From Candidatus Borkfalkia faecipullorum (GTDB taxonomy: Bacteria > Bacillota > Clostridia > Christensenellales > Borkfalkiaceae): a stretch of DNA of 64,000 nucleotides. The DNA is taken from the NCBI GenBank assembly GCA_019114245.1, contig DXFX01000009.1, positions 42,888-106,887 on the forward strand, read 5' to 3'. A program made the translations under genes and the position numbers. Positions within the stretch are counted from its first letter, which is position 1. Each line of letters begins with the position of its first letter. The notes below the pieces were generated by a model. That model was not told the origin of the DNA. It was given only the letters and a program-made list of their open reading frames with translations, and searched no databases. Positions 19,533 to 28,370 of the stretch are shown here, piece by piece.

Positions 19533-21296
19533 ATGAATACAGCAGGCGAACAGAACGCAAAGCAGGCTTTTTTGTCCTTGCAGAACCTGGAAAAAATTTA
19601 TCCCAACGGCGAAAAGGCGGTGTACAACTTCAATCTCGACATCGAAAAAAACGAGTTTCTGGTCATCGTCGGGCCGTCCGGCTGCGGTAAAACGACCACG
19701 CTGCGCATGGTGGCGGGGCTGGAGGACATCTCTTCGGGGGATATTTTCCTGGAAGGGGAGCTGCTCAATTACAAGCCCTGCAAGGACAGGCGCATGGCCA
19801 TCGTCTTTCAGAGCTATGCCCTGTACCCGCAGATGAAGGTGTTCGACAACATTGCCTTCCCGCTCACCATCAACCGTTACGAAGCCCCCGTGACCGACGA
19901 ATGTCTGCAAAGCTGTTTCCTGCTGAGGTCGCTGATGCGGGAGACGGACGCGCAAAAGCTGTTTGAAATTTTGTGCGGCATTCTCGGCGGCAAGGGCGGC
20001 GCACGCGCAAAGGCGGAAAGCCTTGCGGAAGTGTTTTCTCTCACCTATGAATGCGCAAAGCGGCTCATCGCCCTTTGCAAAAAATACAAGAAACAGAGCG
20101 CGCAGCAGCTGCTTTCTCAGAAAGAGCAGATCTTCGCGGAATGGGAGGCGCAACTCGGCGCCTGGGAGAGCGCCGAGCGTGGCGCTTTGCAGCAAAAAGG
20201 CATACACGTAGACGAAAAATTCTGCGAACTGGACGAAAACGGCGCCGTAAAAATGCAGATGCGCAAGCTCACGCCGTACGAGATCAAGGTCAAGGTGTAC
20301 GAGACGGCGGATAAGCTGGATCTGACGCCTTATCTCGACAAACTGCCCAAGGAACTGTCCGGCGGACAGATGCAGCGCGTGGCGCTGGGCAGGGCGATCG
20401 TGAAAAACGTTCCCATCTTTTTGATGGACGAACCGCTTTCCAACCTCGACGCAAAACTGCGCCTGACCATGCGCAGCGAGATCGTCAAGCTGCACAACCG
20501 CATCCACGCCACCACCATCTACGTCACGCACGACCAGACGGAGGCGATGACGATGGCGTCGCGCATCGTCGTCATGTCCAAGGGCTTTGTGCAGCAGATC
20601 GGAACGCCCGAAGTCATCTACAACGATCCCGCCAACATCTTTGTGGCGCGGTTTATCGGTTCGCCCTCCATGAACGTGTTCAACGCAAAATTCGAGAGGG
20701 CGTCCTCCCGTTTCCGCTTCGGAAGTTTGGAGATCGCCGCGGGCAAGGACTTTGCGCAGCGCTGCGCCGAATTTTACAAGAGAAAGGAAGCGGAGCTTTC
20801 CGCCATGCTGGACAATTTCGACGAGGCGGCGCACGAATCCATGCTCAAACTTCTCTCCGTGACGGGAGAATATGCGGAAAAGCGCCGCAAAACAGCGGAA
20901 AAAAACAGTCTGTGGGCAAACCTGAAGCGTCGGGTGGCAAAGTCCCCCGCGCAGGACAGATATGCGTTTGAGCGCGAAGTCTGCGCCCGCAAACTCGAAG
21001 AAGTCCGCTGCCGTCTGGATTCCGACTGCGAACTGACGCTGGGCATCCGCCCGGAAAACCTGCGCATCCGTATGCACGGGGCAGGGGAGACGGAAAAGAA
21101 CGCGGTCACGGTGCGGCCCACCGTCTGCGAACTGCTGGGCGGAGAATACAATATCCATTTCGACTACAACGGCATGGGCATGGTCGGGCAGGTAGACGCC
21201 AAAAACAAAATTTCGCCGCAGGACGAGATCGACGTCCTGTTCCCGGCGGAGGACGTGTACGTATTCGACCCGATCACGGGCGACAGGATCAGATGA
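19533..21296 (+). CDS. ABC sugar transporter ATPase (MsmX/UgpC-like) with two large insertions
   Basis: Walker A GPSGCGKTTT; Q-loop VFQSYALYPQMKVFDN; signature LSGGQMQRVALGRA; Walker B IFLMDEPLSNLD; H-loop VTHDQTEAMTM. 587 aa, far longer than the usual ~370. Confidence 0.92.
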   Translation: MNTAGEQNAKQAFLSLQNLEKIYPNGEKAVYNFNLDIEKNEFLVIVGPSGCGKTTTLRMVAGLEDISSGDIFLEGELLNYKPCKDRRMAIVFQSYALYPQMKVFDNIAFPLTINRYEAPVTDECLQSCFLLRSLMRETDAQKLFEILCGILGGKGGARAKAESLAEVFSLTYECAKRLIALCKKYKKQSAQQLLSQKEQIFAEWEAQLGAWESAERGALQQKGIHVDEKFCELDENGAVKMQMRKLTPYEIKVKVYETADKLDLTPYLDKLPKELSGGQMQRVALGRAIVKNVPIFLMDEPLSNLDAKLRLTMRSEIVKLHNRIHATTIYVTHDQTEAMTMASRIVVMSKGFVQQIGTPEVIYNDPANIFVARFIGSPSMNVFNAKFERASSRFRFGSLEIAAGKDFAQRCAEFYKRKEAELSAMLDNFDEAAHESMLKLLSVTGEYAEKRRKTAEKNSLWANLKRRVAKSPAQDRYAFEREVCARKLEEVRCRLDSDCELTLGIRPENLRIRMHGAGETEKNAVTVRPTVCELLGGEYNIHFDYNGMGMVGQVDAKNKISPQDEIDVLFPAEDVYVFDPITGDRIR

Positions 21297-22273
21297 GCAC
21301 GAAAAACGTAAGCTTGAAGGCGATCGCCGCGCAGATGAACGTTTCGATCAACACCGTCTCGCACGCGATCCGCGACATGGACGACGTCTCCGAAGCATTG
21401 AAGCTCAAGATCCGCAAAAAGGCCATCGAAATGGGGTATATGCCCAATCATGTGGCGCAGCACCTCAAAAGGGACGAAAAACCCGTGGTGGCCATCCTCG
21501 TGGATTCCTTCACAAACCTGTATTTCAACACTTTCAGCAACGAGCTGACGAAACTTCTGTACGAGCGTAAGGAGTTCGATTTCATGATCCTGTACGCGGG
21601 CCAGCTCAAATGCGAAGTCATCAAACAGTGCGTTTTGCTGCGCGTCGACCTGGTGGTCACCCACCTCGAACCGGACGCCGAAACGCTGGAATTTGCCAAA
21701 CTCAACAACATTCAGATGGTTTTCGTGGGCAGCAGTCACTTCTTCAACGACGTGGACACGGTGGCGATCGACAACCAGATGGGCTGTTCGCTTGCCGCGC
21801 GCTATCTCCTCAACTTTCACGAATGCAAAAAGTTTCTGTACGCGGGCGTCAATTATTTCCTTTCCGAGGAGCGGTTCAACATTTTCCGCAGCGAATTGCA
21901 GTCGCTCAGCGACGATTGCGACGTCCGCTATTTCAACTCGGACGAGGAGGACGTGCGCGCGCTGTACACCTGCATTTCCCAGGGATACCGCAACGTGTTT
22001 TTCTACAACGACAGGCTGGCGTACGAGCTTTTGGGCAAGCTGGACAGCATCGCCATCAACATCCGCCGCATCTATCCCGATCTGCATCTGGTCGGGTTCG
22101 ACGGGTTGTGCGAGTGCGTCGCGGGCCTGAAACAGATCTCCACCATCAAGATCGATTTTCCCGAATTTGCGGAAAAGACGTACGAGGTCATCAAAAAGCG
22201 CCTCGAACAGCCCTCGGCGCCCATGCAGCAGATCGTGCTGAAAGTCACTCTGCACCAGAGGAGGAAGGACTGA
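21293..22273 (+). CDS. LacI-family transcriptional regulator
   Basis: VSLKAIAAQMNVSINTVSHAIRDMDDVSEALKLKIRKKAIEMGYMPNHVAQHL; 4-nt ATGA overlap with the upstream ATPase gene. Confidence 0.92.
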   Translation: MSTKNVSLKAIAAQMNVSINTVSHAIRDMDDVSEALKLKIRKKAIEMGYMPNHVAQHLKRDEKPVVAILVDSFTNLYFNTFSNELTKLLYERKEFDFMILYAGQLKCEVIKQCVLLRVDLVVTHLEPDAETLEFAKLNNIQMVFVGSSHFFNDVDTVAIDNQMGCSLAARYLLNFHECKKFLYAGVNYFLSEERFNIFRSELQSLSDDCDVRYFNSDEEDVRALYTCISQGYRNVFFYNDRLAYELLGKLDSIAINIRRIYPDLHLVGFDGLCECVAGLKQISTIKIDFPEFAEKTYEVIKKRLEQPSAPMQQIVLKVTLHQRRKD

Positions 22274-22313
22274 CCTTCCTAAAAAATCCCGCGCGCGGGA
22301 ACGGACAAGAGAA

Positions 22314-23918
22314 ATGCAGACACAAAACGCTGAAAATTTATCCGATCTCGGCGTGATGCTGGATTGTTCGCGGGGGGCGGTGTACCGCCTTTCCGCCCTC
22401 AAACAGTTTGTGGACGAGATCGCCGAAATGGGCTATACCTCCCTGCAGCTGTATTCGGAGGACGTGTACGCCGTCGCGGAGGAACCCTATTTCGGTTACC
22501 TGCGGGGCAGATACTCCGCCGGGGAGATCCGCGAGCTGGACGCCTACGCCGCGGAAAGGGGAGTGGAGCTCATTCCCTGTATCCAGACGCTGGCGCACCT
22601 GTCGGGGATTTTCCGTTGGGACGAGTACGCCTGCTGCAACGACACGGACGACATTCTGCTCGTCGGCGAAGAGCGCACCTATCAGCTTCTGGACAGGCTC
22701 TTTGCATTCTGCGCGCAGAATTTCCGCAGCAGGAACGTCAACGTCGGCATGGACGAAGCGCATCGGCTGGGGCTGGGGAAATACCTGGAAAAGCACGGCC
22801 TGCGCGACAGGTTTTCCATTCTGCGCGATCACCTCATCAAGGTCTGCGCCATTGCGCAGAAATACGGCTTTCAGCCCATGATGTGGTCGGATATGTTCTT
22901 TTCGTCGGCCAATCACGGCGATTATTACGGCCCCGCCGTCCCGCCGGGTGCGGACGAACTGGGCATTCCGTCCGAGTTGAAAGTCATTTACTGGGACTAT
23001 ATGCGGCGCGGGTACGACAAGTACGACGCCCTTCTCAAAGGCCACCTGCAATTCGGCAGGGAAGTGGTCTTTGCGGGCGGCGCGTGGGCGTGGTTCGGCT
23101 TTGTCCCGCACAACGCTTACAGCATCGCGGCCGCAAGAGAGGCGCTCCGCGCCTGCTCGGACAACGGCGTCCGCCGCGTCTTTCTCGCCCTGTGGAAGGA
23201 CGACGGGTCGGAAAGCTCCCTGTGGTCGGCGTTGCCTACCCTCTTTGTAGCGGCGGAATATTACCGCGGGAATTTTGACGACGCTTCTGTTTCCGCGGCT
23301 TTTTCCGAGCGGTTCGGCGTTACGCTGGAAGAGTTTCTCTGTGCGGAGGACGCGGACGGGCGGGGCGGGATCTGCAATCCGTCCAAATACCTGTTTTACG
23401 CCGATCCCTTTTTGGGGATCTTTGACAGGACGGTGGACGAAAAATACGCAGACGTATATAAAAAAACGGGACAAAAACTGCGCAAATTGTGCCGCGGCAG
23501 GTTTGCGGAAATGTTCCGTACGCTGGCAGACCTGTGTCGGTTTATGGAAATCAAATATGCCCTGGGCTATCGCGTGCGCAAGGCCTATCGGGAGGGCGAC
23601 AGGGCGGCTCTTGCTGCACTTTCGGAGGACTTTGCGAGGGCGGAAATTCGCCTTCGCGCCTTTATAAAGAGTTTTACCGCGCAGTGGAACAAGGAGTGCA
23701 AACCTTTCGGGTTTGAAAAGCACGACATCCGCCTGGGCGGATTATTGCAGCGGCTGCGCCATTGCCGCAGCAGGCTGAGAGAATACACAGAAGGGAAAAC
23801 GGCTTGCATAGAAGAACTGGAAGAGGAGATCTTACCGTTCAGAAAGGGTCAGAAAGACGGGGAAGCGCTGGACTATAACAACTGGCTTTTCTCGTCCGTG
23901 ATCAAGCCGGGCTTATAA
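22314..23918 (+). CDS. Glycoside hydrolase family 20-like (beta-N-acetylhexosaminidase-like) protein
   Basis: FVDEIAEMGYTSLQLYSEDVYAV...YAAERGVELIPCIQTLAHLSGIFRW...NVNVGMDEAHRLGLG (catalytic DE-like pair). Confidence 0.75.
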   Translation: MQTQNAENLSDLGVMLDCSRGAVYRLSALKQFVDEIAEMGYTSLQLYSEDVYAVAEEPYFGYLRGRYSAGEIRELDAYAAERGVELIPCIQTLAHLSGIFRWDEYACCNDTDDILLVGEERTYQLLDRLFAFCAQNFRSRNVNVGMDEAHRLGLGKYLEKHGLRDRFSILRDHLIKVCAIAQKYGFQPMMWSDMFFSSANHGDYYGPAVPPGADELGIPSELKVIYWDYMRRGYDKYDALLKGHLQFGREVVFAGGAWAWFGFVPHNAYSIAAAREALRACSDNGVRRVFLALWKDDGSESSLWSALPTLFVAAEYYRGNFDDASVSAAFSERFGVTLEEFLCAEDADGRGGICNPSKYLFYADPFLGIFDRTVDEKYADVYKKTGQKLRKLCRGRFAEMFRTLADLCRFMEIKYALGYRVRKAYREGDRAALAALSEDFARAEIRLRAFIKSFTAQWNKECKPFGFEKHDIRLGGLLQRLRHCRSRLREYTEGKTACIEELEEEILPFRKGQKDGEALDYNNWLFSSVIKPGL

Positions 23919-24006
23919 TGCGGCGGGCGCTTTGCCGCCGCAAGGCGGAAGCGGACTGCCCTGTCGGCAGACGCTTGCGGCGCTGTTCTGTTATCGGGAG
24001 GAGATT

Positions 24007-24918
24007 ATGAAATTGGACTTGCCGGGCAAGAGAAGTCAGCCCGATCCCTATGTCATAAAGGCAGACGGGAAATATTATATGTATGCGACGCACGTCGAAG
24101 GGGTTCAGCTGTATGTGAGCGGCGACAAGCTTCATTGGGAGTTTGCGGGCTTTTGTTACGTGCGGGAAGGGTACAAGGAATACTGGGCGCCTGCCGTGGC
24201 GTACATCGACGGAAAATATTATCTGTACGTATCCTGTATGCCCGCCGACAGTGCGGACGATCACAGCCAGAGGCTGATCGTTGCGGTCAGCGAAACGCCG
24301 CAGGGGCCGTTTGCCTATTGCCGCGATTTGGTCCCGCCCTTTTCCATCGACGCGCACGCGGTGCAGAGCGGCGGGGAATGGTTCCTCTTTTACTCGACAA
24401 ACGATTACAACGCGGCGTGTGCGGGAACGCTCGTCGTCGTGGACAAAATGCTTTCCCCCACGCAGGTGTGCGGCCATCCAAAAGCTGTGGTCCGCCCCAC
24501 GATGGACGAAGAGATCTTCATGCGCGACCGCTTTGAAAAGGGAAAGGACTGGTACACCGTGGAGGGCGCCTTTTATTTCCGCAAGGGGGACTGGCATTAC
24601 ATCACCTATTCGGGGAACTGTTATAAAAGCCCGTATTATTACATAGGGTATGCCCGCGCCCGTACTGCGGAAACGGACCTGACAAAGATCGATTTTGTAA
24701 AATACCCGAGCGATCTGGAATATCGCCCTCTCCTTTGCAGAAACGAGAAGGAGAGCGGCACGGGCCACAACTGCATTCTGGAAGAGGACGGCAGATACTA
24801 TATGTTCTATCACGGCAGGGACAATGGCGCGGACGGCGAGGAGGACGCGGAGACGCGCACCTGCCGTATGTGCGAGATCTCTGCGGAAAACGGTATCCTT
24901 ACCGTGACCGCGCGCTGA
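24007..24918 (+). CDS. Glycoside hydrolase family 43-like protein
   Basis: QPDPYVIKADGKYYMYATH..., YWAPAVAYIDGKYYLYVS, FSIDAHAVQSGGEWFLFYS, YTVEGAFYFRKGDWHYITYSG. RBS gggaggag upstream of ATG 24007. Confidence 0.85.
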   Translation: MKLDLPGKRSQPDPYVIKADGKYYMYATHVEGVQLYVSGDKLHWEFAGFCYVREGYKEYWAPAVAYIDGKYYLYVSCMPADSADDHSQRLIVAVSETPQGPFAYCRDLVPPFSIDAHAVQSGGEWFLFYSTNDYNAACAGTLVVVDKMLSPTQVCGHPKAVVRPTMDEEIFMRDRFEKGKDWYTVEGAFYFRKGDWHYITYSGNCYKSPYYYIGYARARTAETDLTKIDFVKYPSDLEYRPLLCRNEKESGTGHNCILEEDGRYYMFYHGRDNGADGEEDAETRTCRMCEISAENGILTVTAR

Positions 24919-25015
24919 GGAATACTGCTCAGCTTTGTACAAAAATTAAGATACGTACCCCTGTTTTTGCGACAAAATTACGAAAATTTTCGGCGGAACG
25001 GGTGAAAAAAAGCTT

Positions 25016-25182
25016 ATAAAAAGAGGGACAGGCAGAAATGATATGCACCTCCAAAAGTTAGACACTTTTGGAGGTGTATATTTTTATGAGAAAAAAGGGA
25101 ACAAAGAACAAAAATTATAATTTAATTAAATATTGTCCAAACTTTGGGGTTCACTTCAGAAAGCCTGTCCCTCTTTTTATAA
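25016..25182. terminator. Terminator hairpin split by a 120-bp insertion
   Basis: ataaaaagagggacaggc pairs perfectly with gcctgtccctctttttat. Removing 25039-25158 plus one TSD copy leaves gggacaggc-agaaa-gcctgtccc + T tract. Confidence 0.75.
25039..25158. mobile_element. IS3-family-derived MITE / internally deleted IS (120 bp) with 4-bp TSD (gaaa)
   Basis: Left end TGATATGCACCTCCAAAAGTTAGACA; right end (reverse complement) TGAAGTGAACCCCAAAGTTTGGACA. Flanked by gaaa at 25035-25038 and 25159-25162. Retains an orfA-like start (MRKKGTKNKNYNLIK...). Confidence 0.75.
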
Positions 25183-25204
25183 TAAAGTTTTTTATCGATG
25201 CCGC

Positions 25205-26224
25205 TCAGGTGGAGGAGCGGACAACGGTTTTGGAGCGTATGTAGATCAGGCGGCTGCGCTGCATGGGGTCGTTGATGCGTTCGAGCAAAATGGTGATCAG
25301 CCTCTTTCCCATCGCAATTTTGTCCACGTTGAAGGTGGTCAGGGGCGGGTTGCTCGTCTTGGTCTCCGCCACGTTGTCAAAGCCCGTCACCCGCACGTCG
25401 TCGGGTACTTTTTTCCGCATCAGGCGCAGCGCTTCCAGCAGGGAGAGGGCAATGGTATCGTTGGCGGCGATAAAGCAGTCGGGCAGGGCGGGCAGTTGCT
25501 GCAATGCGTCCCGCAGTTCCTTTGCGTTCCCGTAGGGGAAGGTATCCTTGTTCAATATGCTGTAACGCAGGTCCGCTTCCAGGCCGCAGAGAAACATCGC
25601 TTCCCGCATTCCCAAAAACCGCTCGTAAAAGGAGCGGCAGTGCCTGTAATCTCCCACAAATCCGAAGGTCTTGCATCCCTCGTTGCGGATGAGATCCATG
25701 CAAAGGTACTTCACGGCGTCGGCGCTTTCGGGCAGAATGATGTCGTAATTGCCGCGCAGGTCCTGGCTGAGCAGCGGAAAATCCAGAAACACGACGGGGT
25801 AGCCCAGGTCGGTCAGCGTGGGCAGGATGTCCGGCTCGAAAAATTCGATGCAGATGATGCCGTCGATGCGGTAATTGTTGAGGTAGTTTGCAAGCTTTGT
25901 GAAAGAAGAGGAGCTGGACAGGGTAAACTGAATGAGCTCAATGTCGTAATCGGCGAGCATGGTCTCTATCCCGCGCATGAGCACCACATAATAGTTGATG
26001 TTCAAAATCAGGCGGGAGGAGAGCACGAGAATTTTTTTGTGGGTCAGGGCAGATTCGGCGGTCGCCACCGTGCCGTAACTCTTGTATCCCATTTCCACGG
26101 CGGCGTTGAGCACCGCGTTGCGCGTGCGGACGGGCACATACTTCCCGTTCAGCGCCTTGGAAACGGTATTGCGCGACAGTTTGAGCGCGTCTGCAATGTC
26201 CTGAATGGTCACTCCTTTTTTCAT
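25205..26224 (-). CDS. LacI-family transcriptional regulator
   Basis: MKKGVTIQDIADALKLSRNTVSKALNGKYVPVRTRNAVLNAAVEMGYKSYG; sugar-binding C-terminal domain. Divergent from the permease operon. Confidence 0.93.
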   Translation of the reverse strand: MKKGVTIQDIADALKLSRNTVSKALNGKYVPVRTRNAVLNAAVEMGYKSYGTVATAESALTHKKILVLSSRLILNINYYVVLMRGIETMLADYDIELIQFTLSSSSSFTKLANYLNNYRIDGIICIEFFEPDILPTLTDLGYPVVFLDFPLLSQDLRGNYDIILPESADAVKYLCMDLIRNEGCKTFGFVGDYRHCRSFYERFLGMREAMFLCGLEADLRYSILNKDTFPYGNAKELRDALQQLPALPDCFIAANDTIALSLLEALRLMRKKVPDDVRVTGFDNVAETKTSNPPLTTFNVDKIAMGKRLITILLERINDPMQRSRLIYIRSKTVVRSST

Positions 26225-26353
26225 GGCTTTTTACCCCCTTGGAAACAGGATAGCATACCTCCCCGCAAATGTCAAATTAAACGCGGTAAATGCACAAATT
26301 TTTCGGTCTGTTTTTTACATTTGCACAAAAAATCGCCTAAAAATTGTGCGTGT

Positions 26354-26382
26354 ATTGACTTTTGGGGCAGAAGAATTATAAT
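26354..26382 (+). promoter_or_regulatory. Sigma-A-like promoter (TTGACT - 17 bp - TATAAT)
   Basis: TTGACT 26354-26359, TATAAT 26377-26382, in the divergent region between LacI and the permease gene. Confidence 0.75.
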
Positions 26383-26413
26383 GGAGACAAAAAAAGAAAG
26401 GAGGGGGTTTTGT

Positions 26414-27388
26414 ATGACGGAAACGTCGGTTGCCGAAGGTGCCGCGGCGGTGGAGAGCAGCCCGTTCAGGCTTCGCATGAAAGGGTTCCGCAAGAGGCTG
26501 CGCCGCAACTGGGTGCTGCTGTGTTTTATGATCCCGGCAGTGGTCGTGACGTTTTTATTTTGCTATCTGCCCATTTACGGTGTGCTGATCGCATTCCAGG
26601 ACTTTATGCCCGGAGATTCCATCTTGTCGGACACGACCATCTGGATCGGCTGGAACAATTTTGAGCGATTCTTTTCCGACTATCAGTTCTGGCCTCTGAT
26701 GCTCAACACCTTTTTGCTGTGTATCATCGGCTTTGTCATCGGGTTTCCGCTTCCCATCATCGTGGCGCTGATGCTCAACGCCATGAAATCGAAGAGGGGA
26801 GCCAAAGTGTTGCAGACCATTTTCAACGCGCCGCACTTTATTTCATTGGTCGTCATGGTAGGTATGCTGTATCTGTTTTTCGGCAGGTACGGCCTGGTCA
26901 ACAACATAGCCGAAGCGCTGGGAGGGGAACGGTTTTCCTATTTCCTGTCCGAAAATGCGTTCAGGCCCATGTACATTCTTTCCAGCAACTGGCAGGACTT
27001 CGGCTGGAGCGCCATCATCTACATCGCGGCGCTCTCCAACGTCGATCCCGAACAGCACGAGGCGGCGGTCATCGACGGGGCGTCCCGCTTCCAGCGCATT
27101 CTGCACATCGATTTTCCCGCCATTTCCACCATTGTCAGCGTCATGCTGATCATGTCCATCGGCGGGCTGATGGGCGTCGGTTATGAAAAGGTGCTTCTGA
27201 TGCAGACGGACGGCAACCTCGCCAAGAGCGAGATCATCGCGACGTACGTCTATAAAAAGGGTCTTACGGGCGTTCCCGATCAGGGATATGCGACGGCGAT
27301 CGGCCTGTTCAATTCCGTCATCAATGTGGTTCTGCTGGTCATCGCCAACACGACGTCCAAAAAGTTCTCCGAAAATTCGCTGTGGTAA
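26414..27388 (+). CDS. ABC sugar transporter permease (LplB-like)
   Basis: RRNWVLLCFMIPAVVVTFLFCYLPIYGVLIAFQDFMPG...EAAVIDGASRFQRILHIDFPAI; RBS before ATG 26414. Confidence 0.92.
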   Translation: MTETSVAEGAAAVESSPFRLRMKGFRKRLRRNWVLLCFMIPAVVVTFLFCYLPIYGVLIAFQDFMPGDSILSDTTIWIGWNNFERFFSDYQFWPLMLNTFLLCIIGFVIGFPLPIIVALMLNAMKSKRGAKVLQTIFNAPHFISLVVMVGMLYLFFGRYGLVNNIAEALGGERFSYFLSENAFRPMYILSSNWQDFGWSAIIYIAALSNVDPEQHEAAVIDGASRFQRILHIDFPAISTIVSVMLIMSIGGLMGVGYEKVLLMQTDGNLAKSEIIATYVYKKGLTGVPDQGYATAIGLFNSVINVVLLVIANTTSKKFSENSLW

Positions 27389-27401
27389 GGGGGGGGACGT
27401 C

Positions 27402-28301
27402 ATGGAAAAAACTCTTGTCAGAAACAAACGCAGGGAAAGCAGGGGCGACCGCGTCTTTTACGCGGTAAACCTGACCATTCTGCTCCTTCTCGCCGCCATC
27501 GTTCTCTATCCGCTGTATTTTATCGTCATCGCCTCCATTTCCAATGCGGATGCAGTGCTGGGCGGCAGAGTGTATCTCTACCCCGTGGACATCACCCTCG
27601 TGGGCTATTCCAAGATCATCGAGCGCACGGACGTGTGGCTGGGCTATCTCAACACCATCATCTATACCTTCCTGTCTACGGTCATCAGCCTGTTCGTCAC
27701 CATTCTGGCGGGCTGGGCGCTCAGCCGCAAGTCCCTTCCCTTCCGCAAGTTCTTTATGGTGTTTTTTATCATCACCATGTTCTTCGGCGGCGGGCTCATT
27801 CCCTTTTACAATGTGGTCAGCTCGCTGGGACTTCTCGACAGTATGTGGGCGATCATCCTTCCCTCGGCGCTTTCGGCGTGGAACCTGTTCATGACCAAAA
27901 CTTTCTTTGAAGTGGGCATTTCCGAAAGCATGATCGAGGCGGCGGAGATCGACGGCGCAGGTCAGGTACGTACCTTCCTTTTCGTGGTTCTGCCCCTGTC
28001 CAAGGCGATCATGGCGGTCATGGCGCTGTACTATGCGGTGGGGCAGTGGAACAGCTATTTCAACGCAATGATCTTTTTGCAGACGGAGGAAAAGTATCCT
28101 TTGCAGCTCGTCCTGCGCGAAATTCTCATCGCGTCGGAAACGACGACGGGCGGCAGCGGAGAAACCATTCTCGAACAGTACAGGCTTGCCAACCAGCTCA
28201 AATACGTCTCCGTCATCGTCTCCAGCCTTCCCGTCATCGTGCTGTACCCGTTCGTGCAGAAATACTTTGCTCAGGGCGTCATGATCGGGTCTTTGAAGTA
28301 A
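27402..28301 (+). CDS. ABC sugar transporter permease (YtcP-like)
   Basis: VILYPLYFIVIASISNADAVLGG...MIEAAEIDGAGQVRTFLFVVLPLSKAIMAVMALYYAVGQWNSYF. Confidence 0.92.
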   Translation: MEKTLVRNKRRESRGDRVFYAVNLTILLLLAAIVLYPLYFIVIASISNADAVLGGRVYLYPVDITLVGYSKIIERTDVWLGYLNTIIYTFLSTVISLFVTILAGWALSRKSLPFRKFFMVFFIITMFFGGGLIPFYNVVSSLGLLDSMWAIILPSALSAWNLFMTKTFFEVGISESMIEAAEIDGAGQVRTFLFVVLPLSKAIMAVMALYYAVGQWNSYFNAMIFLQTEEKYPLQLVLREILIASETTTGGSGETILEQYRLANQLKYVSVIVSSLPVIVLYPFVQKYFAQGVMIGSLK

Positions 28302-28370
28302 TCAAAAAAGAAAGGGGAACGCGGCACAAGCCGGCTCGCCGCACCCCGTTTAAAAATCAAGGAGGAAAAA

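Noticed and set aside
18513-21158. 881-aa minus-strand ORF antisense to the permease and ATPase genes
   Set aside because: Shadow ORF spanning several clear ABC transporter genes; no domain motifs.
25133-26413. N-terminal ~427-codon extension of the 25133-27388 ORF
   Set aside because: It is antisense to the LacI gene; ATG 26414 with RBS and the promoter at 26354-26382 marks the real start of the permease.
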